Source of the DNA: Sphagnum compactum
Lineage: Eukaryota > Bryophyta > Sphagnopsida > Sphagnales
DNA: 64,000 nucleotides
Direction of reading: 5' to 3'
NCBI GenBank assembly: GCA_965153455.1
Contig: OZ234497.1
Span: 6,944,001-7,008,000 of the forward strand
The position numbers were made by a program, and so were the translations under genes. Shown here one piece after another: positions 12,201 to 23,744 of this stretch. Under the pieces are notes generated by a model. The model was not told the origin of the DNA. It ran no database searches and worked only from the letters and a program-made list of their open reading frames with translations. Positions within the stretch are counted from its first letter, which is position 1. The number at the start of each line of letters is the position of its first letter.

Positions 12201-15200
12201 CAAAAGTGAAAAAGAAACACTTTATTTTTATTATAAAAAATAATAATAATAATAACAGAAAACACATAAAAAAATTTAAAAAAAAAGTTTTAAAAAAAAA
12301 ACTAAAACATGAACCAAACATTGTTGAAATAACACACCTGTGCATTAGGCACGCATTCCCCCACAAGTCACAAGAAAGATGTTGGCGGGAGGATGAGGAT
12401 CTCTCTCTCCCATAATTAATGCCAAAATTTCCTCAAGTCAGAAAGCCTTTTTTAGGGTACCCAAGTACTTGATGAGGTACCAAACTGTGCCTCAAGATTG
12501 GGTTAAGTTAGTATTAATTACATTACACATCCTTCCTTTTAATGTTGTAGAATTTCAGTTGTGCCTTAGCCTAATTAACACTTGTTTGACTTTTAACCTT
12601 CCAAGGTCACCACCACCTCCTCCCCAACCCTTTGTGTGGTTTAGCTTGGCTTGGTGCCCTTCTTAAGTGCCCTTAAATGCCAAAGATCTTGGATGGATGG
12701 AAGATCTTTTTTTTTTTTAAAAAGATCTTTGGATGGAAATTCCCTTTACATACCCAAAAATCATCTATCCATCCATCCATCCATGAGGGTTTCATTCTAC
12801 TCATTGTAAAATGGATGAGTATTATTCTTGGGACAAAACCCCCCCCCCTCCCAAAAAGAAAAAAAAAGTGCTAAAATAATAGAATTTGAATATGACTCAA
12901 AGTTTTGAATTAACCTGGACTAGAGATGAAAAGCTTTTCCTTTTTCCAAAAAATGAAAATGAAAAACAAATATGAAGTCTCAAAACCACCAAAATTGATA
13001 CTCCAAAGCACCATTTTGGCTATATCATGTATGTTCTCACTCTTATGGTGTGTGGACAAAACATAATTTTGGTTTGTAATCTTGTCCCTTAACTATTCTT
13101 TTTTAATATAATCTTGGGCTTACATTTGAGGCAAGTTATTGGTTTTGATTGGTTGTACATAATTAATATTGTGTAATCTCTATTTTGAATTTTGTGGACT
13201 AGTTAAACAAATTAATAATATTACACAAAAAAATTATTATGTTTAGTTGTGTGTAAGTGGAGATGGAACTAGATTGATTCCAATTTCTTTGCAAAAATGA
13301 CCAAAACCAAAGGTTCATAAATTCAAAGAACCGGTCTCAAGATTGGACCAAAGGTTCCAACGGCTTTACATACATCAAACACTAATCAAGAATAATAAGC
13401 TAAATGTATATAAGGCTTAATGCATTTGTAGGACAATGCCCAACAAGAAAACTATTTTTAATTTTGACTTTCCCGAAATATAATGAATGTTTTAACTATC
13501 TGTCTTGCACCTCTTTTTTTAAAGAAATTTGTCAAGGTGCAAATGGTTAGCAACAATATGGATGAAAAGTTGCATAAATGAATGAGAAATCAAAATTTGT
13601 TGTATAATATTAGGTGATAAATTATAGAATAAACTAACACATTCAACATTGATTCATCGTGTAAACCTTCTTCAAGAATTGGGAACCAAGGTCCCGGGGG
13701 GAAGGGGACTTGAAAAACTTGGAAGCTTTAACCAAGTTGCCAAATGAATATTTCAACCTATTTTTCAATCAACTTGAAAAACCCCATTTTGCAACTTGTT
13801 TTAAACAACTATAAGTGTCATTTAGGATTATTTTGATCTCCAAATTCTCATTCTAGGCAACTTTCTTCATATGTTCCTTGGCCAACATGGTTGGGGCTTC
13901 CAAGTGCCTTTCTTCCCAAGGTAGCTTTGCTAAAAAAAAATTCAAGAAAATTTGGTTAAGTCCTTTTCTCCTTAAGAAAGTTGCAAGAACTGGGTTTAAT
14001 CACATTTTCCCTATGGAAAGTTGGACATCCCCATCGTCTTGGGCTAACTTACTTAAGAAAGTTGCCTAAGGACTACTTTCTATTTTTCATCCAAATGGAG
14101 AAGAAAAAAACCTAAGACCTTTAGGTTAAAGGGGGGAATTCTAACCATTGCATCTTGAATTTACTTTTTTTAAATGAATGTAAGAAATATAGTTAAAACA
14201 TTCATCATAGTTTGAGTACAATCCAAATAAATTCAACAATAGTTTTTTTGTTGGGCACTATGCTACAAGTGCATCAAACCCAATGCCACTTTTAATTTGT
14301 TACCATTTTTTTCAGGGCTAAAAATTGCTTAAAAATGACCTTGGATCTAAATTTGTGATATGTAGGTAAAGAAAAGAAATTGAAATTAAATTTTTCATGA
14401 CCAAAAGTTAAAGCTTTGAACAACAATGTAATCACATTGCCTCCTATCACTTTCACCATCAACAAGCTTGCTTCTAACTCTCTAATGAGCTTTTGGCCTC
14501 CCCATCTCTCTTTCAAGAATGTAGTTGTCAATGTGACATGCTCCATTCTTTTGTGTAATCAACTTTCATACAACCCCATGGACCTTTGTAACCACAAGCC
14601 TTTATGGTTGTATGGATTTGGAAAATCTCATCATCGCTTACATTGTAAAATTTGCACAAAGTTCTTTTTTCTTGAAGAAATGGAGGCAATGAACTTTGAT
14701 GGCAAAGGCTATTGTGTTTGTGAAGAAATCATTGTTCGAATTCAAGGGCTCACATCAATTCCAAAAGCTTATGTTGAAGGGTGTTGTCAAACAAATTACA
14801 TTGCAAATTGCCAATCAAGCTTCTACAAATCAATTTCTATTTTATGGCCCCTTTTTCTTATTGAAGACTTGAAGACCAACTCATCTAGATTCCAAGGTGT
14901 ATTTATTATTTTTTAAATTTTCAAGTTGTGTGAGGCTTATGCATTGTGTGCATCTCAATGTGTGAAGCCTAAATATTGTGTCTGTGTATGTGATGTGTTT
15001 TTTTACCATGTCTTGAGGTCCTTTATCAATTTCGAGGGACTTTAGGTTTAAGCCCATCTTCCCTATCCATGTTAACGTTGATCTTGAGTTGTTTATGAAG
15101 CTTTCATTATGTCTATAGCATATTTAGAAGAACCTCTAAGATTGATCCTTGTAATGAACAAAACAAAGTGCAATCACGAAGATGTGTGGCATTTTCAAGA

Positions 15201-16902
15201 TAAGTGGATCACACGCCTTCCTTGGGTAGAATTTGTAATGAACGTCAAAGGTAATGTGCACTAGGTATGTTGTGCAATGTGTTCAAAAGCAAAAGGGATG
15301 GAAAAGCTCATGATGCTTAAACTTGATAACTTGCTAAAACACTCAAATCATCACAAGACCATGGTTGGAAATACAAGGGTCAAGTAGGGTCATTCTATTT
15401 CAAGCAATGCACATAACAAACATGGCTCCAATTGGTTAGGCAAAATGTGTAATATGGTTATTTGTCAAATTCTAAAATTGGGCAAATTAACTAAACAATT
15501 GTTTTGGTGGTCGTGTGATTAATTACCATGGTTAATCAAAAACAGGCTTTTAATGACTAAAACAAATTGCAATATGTGTAATTTGGTTATCTTGATTAAT
15601 CTTAGATCAAGCATTTGGTGCTTCAAACACATTCAAAGTGCCTAAAGTTTGGCAATCAATGTACCATAGAAATATCAAAGCTTTTGAGGTACATTGATCA
15701 CCAAGCTTTAGGCATTTGAAGCATTACAATGAACCAAAACAAAAACAAAACAAGTGTTCCAATTGCGAAACTCAAGAATTTTTTTAATGAATGAGAAAAG
15801 AACCCATACAATGCCTAAAGGAGGGCCTCCAAGCAATCAACCAAACTTAGACATTACAACACATTGCATCCTTTTCAACTAGACTCGAAAACAACTATTG
15901 TTTTTTTCGACTACATCTATGATTACATAGTCACATAATTCACTTAATATTGGCAAAGGACACAATGTGGCATCATAGTTTTGTGACTATAATCAATATG
16001 ACAAATCATTGGTTTTTTAAGTAAAATATATTATTATTCTTCAATTTGTGTTAATATATATTTGTGATGTGAAATTAGTTAGTTGAAAGTACCATCAAGA
16101 CCTTTGCGACTAACAACAACTCAATCTCCCATGATGATGTTGTGTCATGTCATGTGGCAACAAGGTCAAATGATTATAGTCAACATCATTATTTATGACA
16201 TTACTTTCTATGAAATATCATTTATAACTAGTTGAAAGTGTCATTTATTCAATCTTTTATGATGATGATATGGCATGTCATGTGGCAACAAGGTGTCACA
16301 AGTTGTGACTATATAATCAACATCAGGATTTATAATCTAGTATAAATCTTTAATTGTCAACACATTAACACATGGCATGACAAGGGAAGTCCCATAACTT
16401 ACATATGCATTGTTGTGACCAATATAATCAAAATAAGTGGCAAAAAAAAGTAATCATTATTCTACAACTAACAATTAAGTTTTGCAACTTCAAGTGAATA
16501 AATATATTAAAAAATTGACATATGGATGCAACATAACACAATACATGCAATTATTACATGAACATTGCAAATATAGATCCCTAGTTATCAAATAATACAT
16601 TGACAAATGGCATGACAAGGAAGTCCCAAATTTTATAAATGCATTGTGTGATTAATATAATGAAGCCAAGTGGCGCATGTAGTTTGGATTATGTGACTAA
16701 CAGTGAATGTTTACAATTTGAAATGATTAAATATAAAATAGAACCTTAACACATGCGTGTAATAGAAATAATACATGTGACTATTAGATGAATGCTGCAA
16801 TGTTAGGTCCCTAGTCATGAAATAATACATTGCATTACAAGAAATCTTGTTGTTTACAACCACCTCCTATTTGACTAATAAATGTGACTAAATGTTACTA
16901 AT

Positions 16903-17580
16903 TTGACTATAAATAGTTGTTTATGCAACTACTTTTCAAGTTTGGATGAATTTTGGTCTTCCTTACAATTATGTTACAATTATGACCTATTTCATTTTTT
17001 CAATGAATTAATTTCTCATGGTGTGTTCTTATTTTTCACAATATGGTATATACGTTTAGTCACATATGCAACCAATATAATCACATTACAATTGCATTAC
17101 GTCCTTAGTACCTACCTACTTAATAATAACAAATGTACTTACATACCTTCCACTAGAAGAAAAACAATCATCTATAATCGATTTTTATGTTTTTGGTTGC
17201 AAGCAACATTAACAACTAAAAAACCACCCAACATCAAATAGTAAGTCGCCAATGACCTTTAATTACAAACAATGGATGAATTTTTGCATTTGTAAAATAT
17301 GCATAAATCAACTATGTACATATATCTAAATGTGTTCATGTGATTATACTTGTGACTAGAATGAAACTTCCATGCACCAACTTAATTTGACATGTAGCAA
17401 TTAAATAATCGTCCACTAAATGACATGTGGCAACATCTAGGTTATTCATTATATTTGAAAGAATAAATAACAATAGATTTTTCCCACCATTCGATCAAGG
17501 TCAACTAGATTGTACATTAGGTGGTAACCCAAAAATAATTGTTTCCATAACTATATTTAAGTTGTTGCAAAAGACACCAA
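16903..17580. other. AT-rich DNA, no gene supported
   Basis: A 112-codon open frame (16903-17241, plus) is present, but it has no recognised motif and sits in the subterminal area of the putative outer element. Nothing else coding is seen. Confidence 0.4.
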
Positions 17581-18355
17581 CTCATTTAGGGCTAGCCTAT
17601 AATTAGGCCATTTACAATAGGTCATGTGGCACCTTGGGTAGGCCTAAACCACGTAGTCATAGGTATAATCTAAGCAGCCAAAATTACCTAGCCTAGTTTA
17701 CAACTAGGCCATTTACAATGCCCTAGACCACTTAACTATAGGTTTAGTTTAGGTGGCCTAGGCTACCTAGGTTTAACCTAGCTAAGGAGCACTTAGCCTA
17801 AGTAGGTTTGGGCTAAGTAAGCACTAGATCTAGGTAGGTAGTTATTAGGTGTAGGTTAAGTAGGTAGGCGATCTAAATGTTAAAACCTTTTAAGAAAAAT
17901 CCTATTTTATTTTGAGTTAAGTTTTTAGGGTGTTTATTAACTCATCCCATATGGCAATTGATAAATTTGATTGTGTTTAGTGCACCTAGCCAACCTACTT
18001 ATGTAATTTGCAAACTTGAAAGAATGGACAAATAATATGGGATAAAATTTTAGCTACAACTTAATTGTAGCATCACAACTTAATCACAATTACTATTTAT
18101 TAGATACTTCTACCTAGCTCACTTACTAAGTAGCTTAGGTTTCTATTAGGTGTGATACCTACTTAGATAACTTTTAGGTACCTAAAAAATAATAAGTACT
18201 AATGTCTAGTCATACCTAGGTATGACCTACATGGTACTTAGTAATAGATATTTAGTCTATAAATAATAGTTAGGTACAACTACTAATAGGTACCTAATGT
18301 GTATAGGTACCTAGGTATGACCTACTAGGTACTTAACAGGTAGGTAGGTAGGTAC
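17580..18355. repeat. Low-complexity segment enriched in TAGGTA / CCTAGG words
   Basis: For about 775 bp the sequence is dominated by variations of ACCTAGGT, TAGGTAGGTA and TAGGCCATTTACAAT, on both strands, ending in a run of TAGG tetranucleotides at about 18340-18353. It is not a clean tandem array. Related short stretches occur at 43620-43700 and 44890-44960. Confidence 0.7.
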
Positions 18356-19150
18356 TATGACATCATCACAAACTTACAATATCATGAAATTTTAATAGAA
18401 TTTGTGCAAAAATCGTAAAACAATATATTTGTGCAAATTTGTGGGCTTCAAAATGTAAAAATAACATGAAAAATATACATATTACTTTTATATAAATGAT
18501 ATGTCTTTTATACTTGTGATGTTTTGATGTGAAGTACGTGTGATTTACATTTTAACTAAATTCATGCAATTATCATGATATAATTTTAGATAAAATTATG
18601 TGATTTTTGTGTATTAAACATGACCATTCATGCATGTCATTCAAAGACAATGTCTCATCAAATTATCCTCAATATGCAACTAACACTAAAATTTTGTAGT
18701 TTGAAATTAATAAATCTCAAATAGGACATTGACACATGGGTGCAACAAAACATAATACATGCAACTACTAGATGAATATTGCGACTATAGGTCCTTGGTT
18801 ATTAAACAATACATTGACACATGGCATGACAAGGAAATCTCAATACCTATAGATGCATTATTATGACCAATATAATAAGGCCGGGTGGCAAGAACATGTA
18901 GTCCCCATTATGTGATTAACAGTGAATGTTTATAACTCAAAGTGATTCAATTTCAAATAAAACCTTGATACATAGGTGCAACAAGACACAATATAATTGA
19001 CTATTATACGAACATTGCGACTATAAGTTATTTTACATTTTACACATCGCTTAACACTTTACATGTCATACCTTGGGAATTTATGACATGGAATTTCAAT
19101 ATTTTTACAAAATTAGAAAAAAACTAGTTGATAATGATTGACAGTTACAA

Positions 19151-21415
19151 CACTAGTAGAAAATGGCCCTTTTTCGATTAGTGTCTGCGACTATGTTTTA
19201 GTCGCAAGTGACAAATACGACTAAAAAGCTTTTAGTCGCGTTGGACAAGTTGCATACGACAGTAGTCGCATGCAACATTGGATTATGGATGTAAAGAAAA
19301 TATCAACCAAATACGATTCCATCCTTTGACTTCTAGTATACGTATAGTTGTTTGCGACTTGCAATGCAACTTATTTGGTGAGTAGATGCAACTAATAACA
19401 TGTTGCCACATGGAATACTGGAAATTATTTCAAAATATGGTTTTATTGTAGATTGTAAAAATCTAGGCCGTCAAATGTAATTCGTCACAATCTATCCACA
19501 TGGCACGCACATGAATATCAGTCATTGAAAGTTTGTTTTAATTTGGAAAAAATTGGTTCGTTCAAATTTAGTGATTGAGATTGTGCCACATGATGCTATG
19601 TCCTTTCATCATCCTCTTAAAGATCTGGTGGCCAAACATGGTCCATGTGGTTTTAATTCATCAAATCTACTGTGGACACATGGCAGATTTTGGGGATTTC
19701 ATATATTTATTTTCTTGTAAATGTGTTATGATCTGAGTCGTTAATCTCAACATTTTTGGAATATCTTATAAACTGATTTGAAGTTATAAATTACAAAGTG
19801 TGAATAATTATGTTAAATTTAAAAATAATTATGCACATATTAATTAATTCTTATATGACGTACTTGCAATGGTTTTAAAATAATGTCACATTAATTAATT
19901 TCTTCTAATATAAGAATATAAATTAGATAATATGCAAATCTATGTTGTAACAATAATTATTTAGTGTAACTTAGATTTAATAAACATAATCATTTATAAT
20001 TATTTATAGAGTTGATTTATTATGGATAACATTAGTAGAAAAAACCGTTAAAACTCAATCAATATTTTTTTCAATTACAATATAAATTTAAGATTCCAAA
20101 AAAGTAATTCAAATATCAAATTTTAGATCAAATAAGTTTTTTGAAGTTAAATAACAAATTTTAGAATTGAAACATCAATTTTCAGATTCAAATAATAATA
20201 TTCAAAATTAAAATGTCCATTTTAAGACTCAACTAATAATTTTTTGAATTGAAATATTAATTTCGAAAATCCTAATTAATAATTTGGAATTAAAATTTCA
20301 ACTTTCAAGTCAAATAATTTCTTAAAATTTAAATTTGAAACTTCAAAATTCAAATAACAAATTTCAAGTTGAAGTAAAAATATTTAAAATCAAAATGTCA
20401 ATTTTTAGACTCAATATAGTTTTAAAATTGAAATACTAATTTCTAGATTCAAAAATAATAATTTAGAATTCAAATATCAATTTCTAGATCAAATAAGTTT
20501 TTTAAATTTAAATAACAATTTCCAGAATTGAAATGTAATTTTTCAGATTCAAATAACAATATTCAAATTGAAATGTCCATTTTTAGACTCAATTAATAAT
20601 TTTCAGACTAGAAGTATTAATTTTGAAAATCCCAAATAATAATTTGGAATTGAAATTTCAGGTTCAAATCAAATGATTATTGAAAAGTTAAATGAAAGTT
20701 TTTCAAAGTTGAAATATAAATTTCCATATTCATATAAAAATATTCAAAATTAAAGTGTCCATTTTTATAATCAATTAATAACTTTCTGAATTGAAATACT
20801 AATTTTTGGATTCGAAAACATGAATTTTGAATTCAAATATCAATTTTTAAATCAAAGAAGCCTTTTTGAATTTAAATTAAAAATATCATATTCAAATCAA
20901 AAATTTGAAATTCAAATAATCTTTTAAACAATTGAAATAATAATTTTCAGATTCAAATATCAAGTTTCAATTTCTAATTTAAAAAAAAAACTAAAATAGT
21001 AGTTTTCATAATTGAAATATCGATTTTCAGATTTGAATAAAAAATTCAAAGTTCAAATATTATTTTTGAGATTCATTATATGAACAATATACATACGTAT
21101 GCATATACATATAATTTTAATACATACATTAAAATACATCCGTATGTAATTGTATAATACCTTTAGGATGCAACTAATTTGGTGACTACTGCGACTAATG
21201 GGACATATCAACTTATTAATGGATGAAAATGAATGTAAAATTGATCCAACGAATAGGATGAAAATTTTAATAGTTGCATCATAGTTGTGAGAATGACCAA
21301 AATAGTTGAAATTTGGTTTTGTAGTTGCAAATATTCTCAAATCCAGTCGCAAATGACTATAAGTCGCATGTAGTCGTAAATGGAGTGGTTACATTTTGAT
21401 TGATTTCTACTAGTG
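19151..21415. mobile_element. CACTA (CMC/EnSpm) transposon, 2265 bp, non-autonomous, with CAA target duplication
   Basis: The left end begins CACTAGTAGAAAATGG and the right end is TTTCTACTAGTG, giving a shared terminal CACTAGTAGAAA. Both flanks are CAA (19148-19150 and 21416-21418), a 3-bp target duplication as expected for this superfamily. Subterminal motifs of the AGTCGCA / TGCGACT type occur several times in the first 130 bp and the last 250 bp, as transposase-binding repeats do in CACTA elements. No transposase reading frame is present, so it must depend on an outside transposase. The interior is AT-rich and contains a tandem array of about 180-bp units. Confidence 0.9.
20030..20960. repeat. 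Tandem repeat of about 180 bp inside the CACTA element
   Basis: The phrase AAATGTCCATTTTTAGACTC (or close variants) followed by AATTAATAATTTT and a TGAATTGAAATACTAATTT-like stretch occurs at about 20211, 20393, 20571 and 20752, a period of 178-182 bp. Partial diverged units lie on both sides. The units are AT-rich and non-coding. Confidence 0.8.
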
Positions 21416-21563
21416 CAACTAAATGATCACATCATTGTCCTTTGTGACTAGTTTGGGGAAACAACATGGGTTTAACAACTCATAAGTTGTTAGTCACATA
21501 TGTCCTTTGCAATTAATACTTAGTCACAAATGCAAATCACAAAAACCAAAATGTGTTGTAATG

Positions 21564-23076
21564 AAATTTGATAAAACCAACACAAGTATGTAAGTTTGAT
21601 GTGCAAAACATTACACTCTAATAAGAAATGGAGCCACAATTATCCTTCATTCATGTGGTGATACTAATTTTTGCACCTTGAAACACATTGTTGCCATCAC
21701 AAACCATTGATATGAACTTCACACCTGATTTGTTAACACTTAGACCCCTTGTATGTGACCATGGCAGTGATTATCAAATGAGAATCATTTTTTGTTATCT
21801 GTTGCACATCAACCTTTTCCACACAAGTTAACAACAAAATCCATTTCCAACCTTGAACAACATACAAGTGAATAAATATCCATGACATGTTGTCAATTGT
21901 AATGACTTCATTTGCATCAACGAACGAACAAGAAGGTTACAACACCAATAGCATTCAAAAACAGATTCCAACAACATTTCATTCATGGACTTAATTATAC
22001 CTCACCATACCCCACCATGTAGAGTCATTCCAATGGTTTTTAGGAACATGTTAACTTTAAGAATAAAGAAATGGTTCTTCAAACCAACAAAATCTGACAT
22101 TGCCCAACCTCTCGATAGAAAATGGTAGATGCTTACAAACTGGATGAACTTTTTATTGTTTTTTTGTGGAATCTTAGAAAAAAATTAGGTCAAAAACATA
22201 AGGACATTTTTAAAATATTGAAAAACATTGCTTGTTACCTTGTTTAGTGCTTGTAGGGTATGTTACCTAATTACATAAATGTGGCATTCACATTTGGTGT
22301 TAGGGACTCTAAGGTTGAGTCCCCTAAAACCATGCTAAGTCATTTAGTGCTTAAACCTAATTACCATGAAAATTTTATGTTAAAGCTAAACATTCACTTA
22401 ACATTAAGCTATGGCCCATTTAACAATGGGTGGTGCCATGTCACCCAGGATGCCACCTAGATTTTCATTTAACACTGACTTAACATCAAGTGTGAATGCA
22501 CCATAATAACCACTTTACATTTTCTATGCCTACTTTACCTATGATATTTTTAAACTCAAATTAATTACATGATAACCATCATTCCTTTGAAACTTTCCAA
22601 ACCTTTCCAAAAGTGAAGGTTTCTTTTCAATTCTGATTTTAAAAATAAATAAATAATCCGAAACCGTAGGTTCTGCAATTCAGAAAATTTATTTTTTGAA
22701 AATTAAAATTTAAAAAAAAATCAGAATTCTCCAGTTTTTTCATTTCTAATTTTTTTATTTAATTAAAAAAATTCTAAATTTTTTAATTTAAAAAAAACCC
22801 AGAACTGTAGGTTATGAGCAACAACAACATCATCAAACCACTGCACAACACTGGTAACTTACTAATTACTAATTGCTCGGGTAAGTGTGAGGGGGAAGAA
22901 AGAAGTAGGTTACTTCCTCATTTGTGGTTGGTTAGTTCATCCAAAACTTTGAACAACTCCGTGGGAAGGAAAGGGCCACAACAGTGAACCACCAGCACAC
23001 CATGAAGGATGAATGTTCCAGTTTTCTGTTGGGTTCCAGTTCCCAAGCTAACCATGGTGGTTAGCTCAGTTGCTTG
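21564..23076. other. AT-rich intergenic DNA
   Basis: No gene is supported. The segment contains the second copy of the 61-bp dispersed repeat (22449-22509) and AT-rich low-complexity DNA around 22650-22800. Confidence 0.5.
22449..22509 (+). repeat. Dispersed 61-bp repeat, copy 2
   Basis: This is the second copy of the segment at 1448-1508, about 21 kb away and in the same orientation. Both keep the phrase ACATCAAGTGTGAATGCACC followed by an ATAATAA-type stretch. Confidence 0.75.
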
Positions 23077-23172
23077 TTTTTTTTTTTTTTCCTACCTACC
23101 TACTAACAACAACAAGAACAACCACCCACAAAGCAGTAGGTTGTTAGTAGGTAGGTAGTAAAAAAAAAAAAA
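23077..23172. repeat. Inverted repeat with TAGG arms and homopolymer ends
   Basis: A poly-T run followed by CCTACCTACCTACTAACAAC is mirrored about 30 bp later by GTTGTTAGTAGGTAGGTAG and a poly-A run. The arms are about 32 bp with little mismatch, so the segment could form a stable hairpin or cruciform. It may be a foldback relic. Confidence 0.75.
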
Positions 23173-23672
23173 CAGCCCTTTTACCTATGTATAAACCAAC
23201 TACTTAACTAGTGGTTACCTATTTTCCTACCTACCTACCTATAATATGAGACCTATATTTCCTACAGAAATTGGTTACTAAGGTGAAACCAAATATTAAC
23301 TCAGTTGAGGTTCATCCATCCACATCTGATGGATGGTGGTGCACTGGTGGGTTTGCTGGTTAACTGGTGGTTAACTTAACTGGTGGTTGGAAGGAAGGGG
23401 GTTTGTTTTCCCAATGGGTGCAGACTGCAATGGTTGAGTTCTGGGTCACAATAAAAGCCCATGCGGTGGTAGGTGGGTTAACTGGTGGTTAACTTGTTGG
23501 TTCAGTCTGAGTCTGAAATTCATTTAGTTAGTTAGTTAGTTAGTTGTAGGAAGGGTGGGGTACACTGGAAATTGAATAGAGTTCTCAATTGATATGTAAT
23601 GAATTTCATTCATCCATTCATCCATTCATTCATCTACCGTTCACAAACTAGAATAATTATAATCCAATTAAT

Positions 23673-23744
23673 TATAATAAGCATTGGATTATAATAATTA
23701 TAATAATTAATTATTATAATTAATAATCCAATGCTTATTATATA
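23673..23744. repeat. Near-perfect AT-rich palindrome
   Basis: The left arm ATAATAAGCATTGGATTATA.. and the right arm ..TAATCCAATGCTTATTAT are inverted copies of about 34 bp with essentially no spacer; a 2-base indel is the main difference. The centre is AATTAATT. Such structures arise from foldback elements or palindrome-generating repair. Confidence 0.8.

Larger units (their letters stand above)
9961..16100. other. AT-rich intergenic DNA without recognisable genes
   Basis: This stretch holds low-complexity AT-rich DNA, a compact dyad at 10421-10490 and a duplication at 11629-12200. A CATCCATCCGTCC-like run lies at about 11500-11530. An open frame of 166 codons at 14416-14916 (plus) has cysteine and histidine pairs (HCKICTKFF, YCVCEE, EGCCQ) but matches no family I recognise and has no supported start or splice context. 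From about 15,500 onward the words typical of the CACTA-like elements (TGTGACTA, ACATGTGGCA) begin to appear. Confidence 0.5.
16370..19040. repeat. Dispersed or tandem repeat of about 230 bp inside a CACTA-like region
   Basis: A phrase ACACATGGCATGACAAGG followed by AAGTCCCA and a GACCAATATAAT-like stretch starts near 16374, 16604 and 18815. In the later two copies it continues into GTGACTAACAGTGAATGTTTA and then CATGTGACTATTAGATGAA-type text. A partial copy lies at about 18725. The first two copies are adjacent (230 bp apart); the last is separated by the TAGGTA-rich segment at 17580-18355. Confidence 0.7.
16833..21563. mobile_element. Possible older CACTA-like element with CATTACAA ends, carrying a nested insertion
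   Basis: The left edge reads CATTACAAGAAATCTTG and the right edge ends in ATGTGTTGTAATG, so both ends read CATTACAA going inwards. Subterminal TGTGACTAA motifs occur behind both ends. This resembles CACTA termini with one transition. The complete element at 19151-21415 lies inside it. The flanking triplets (TTG and AAA) do not match, so the borders are uncertain and the call is tentative. Confidence 0.35.

Noticed and set aside
14416-14916. Plus-strand 166-codon frame with Cys and His pairs
   Set aside because: No family, splice context or codon bias supports it. Noted only as intergenic content.
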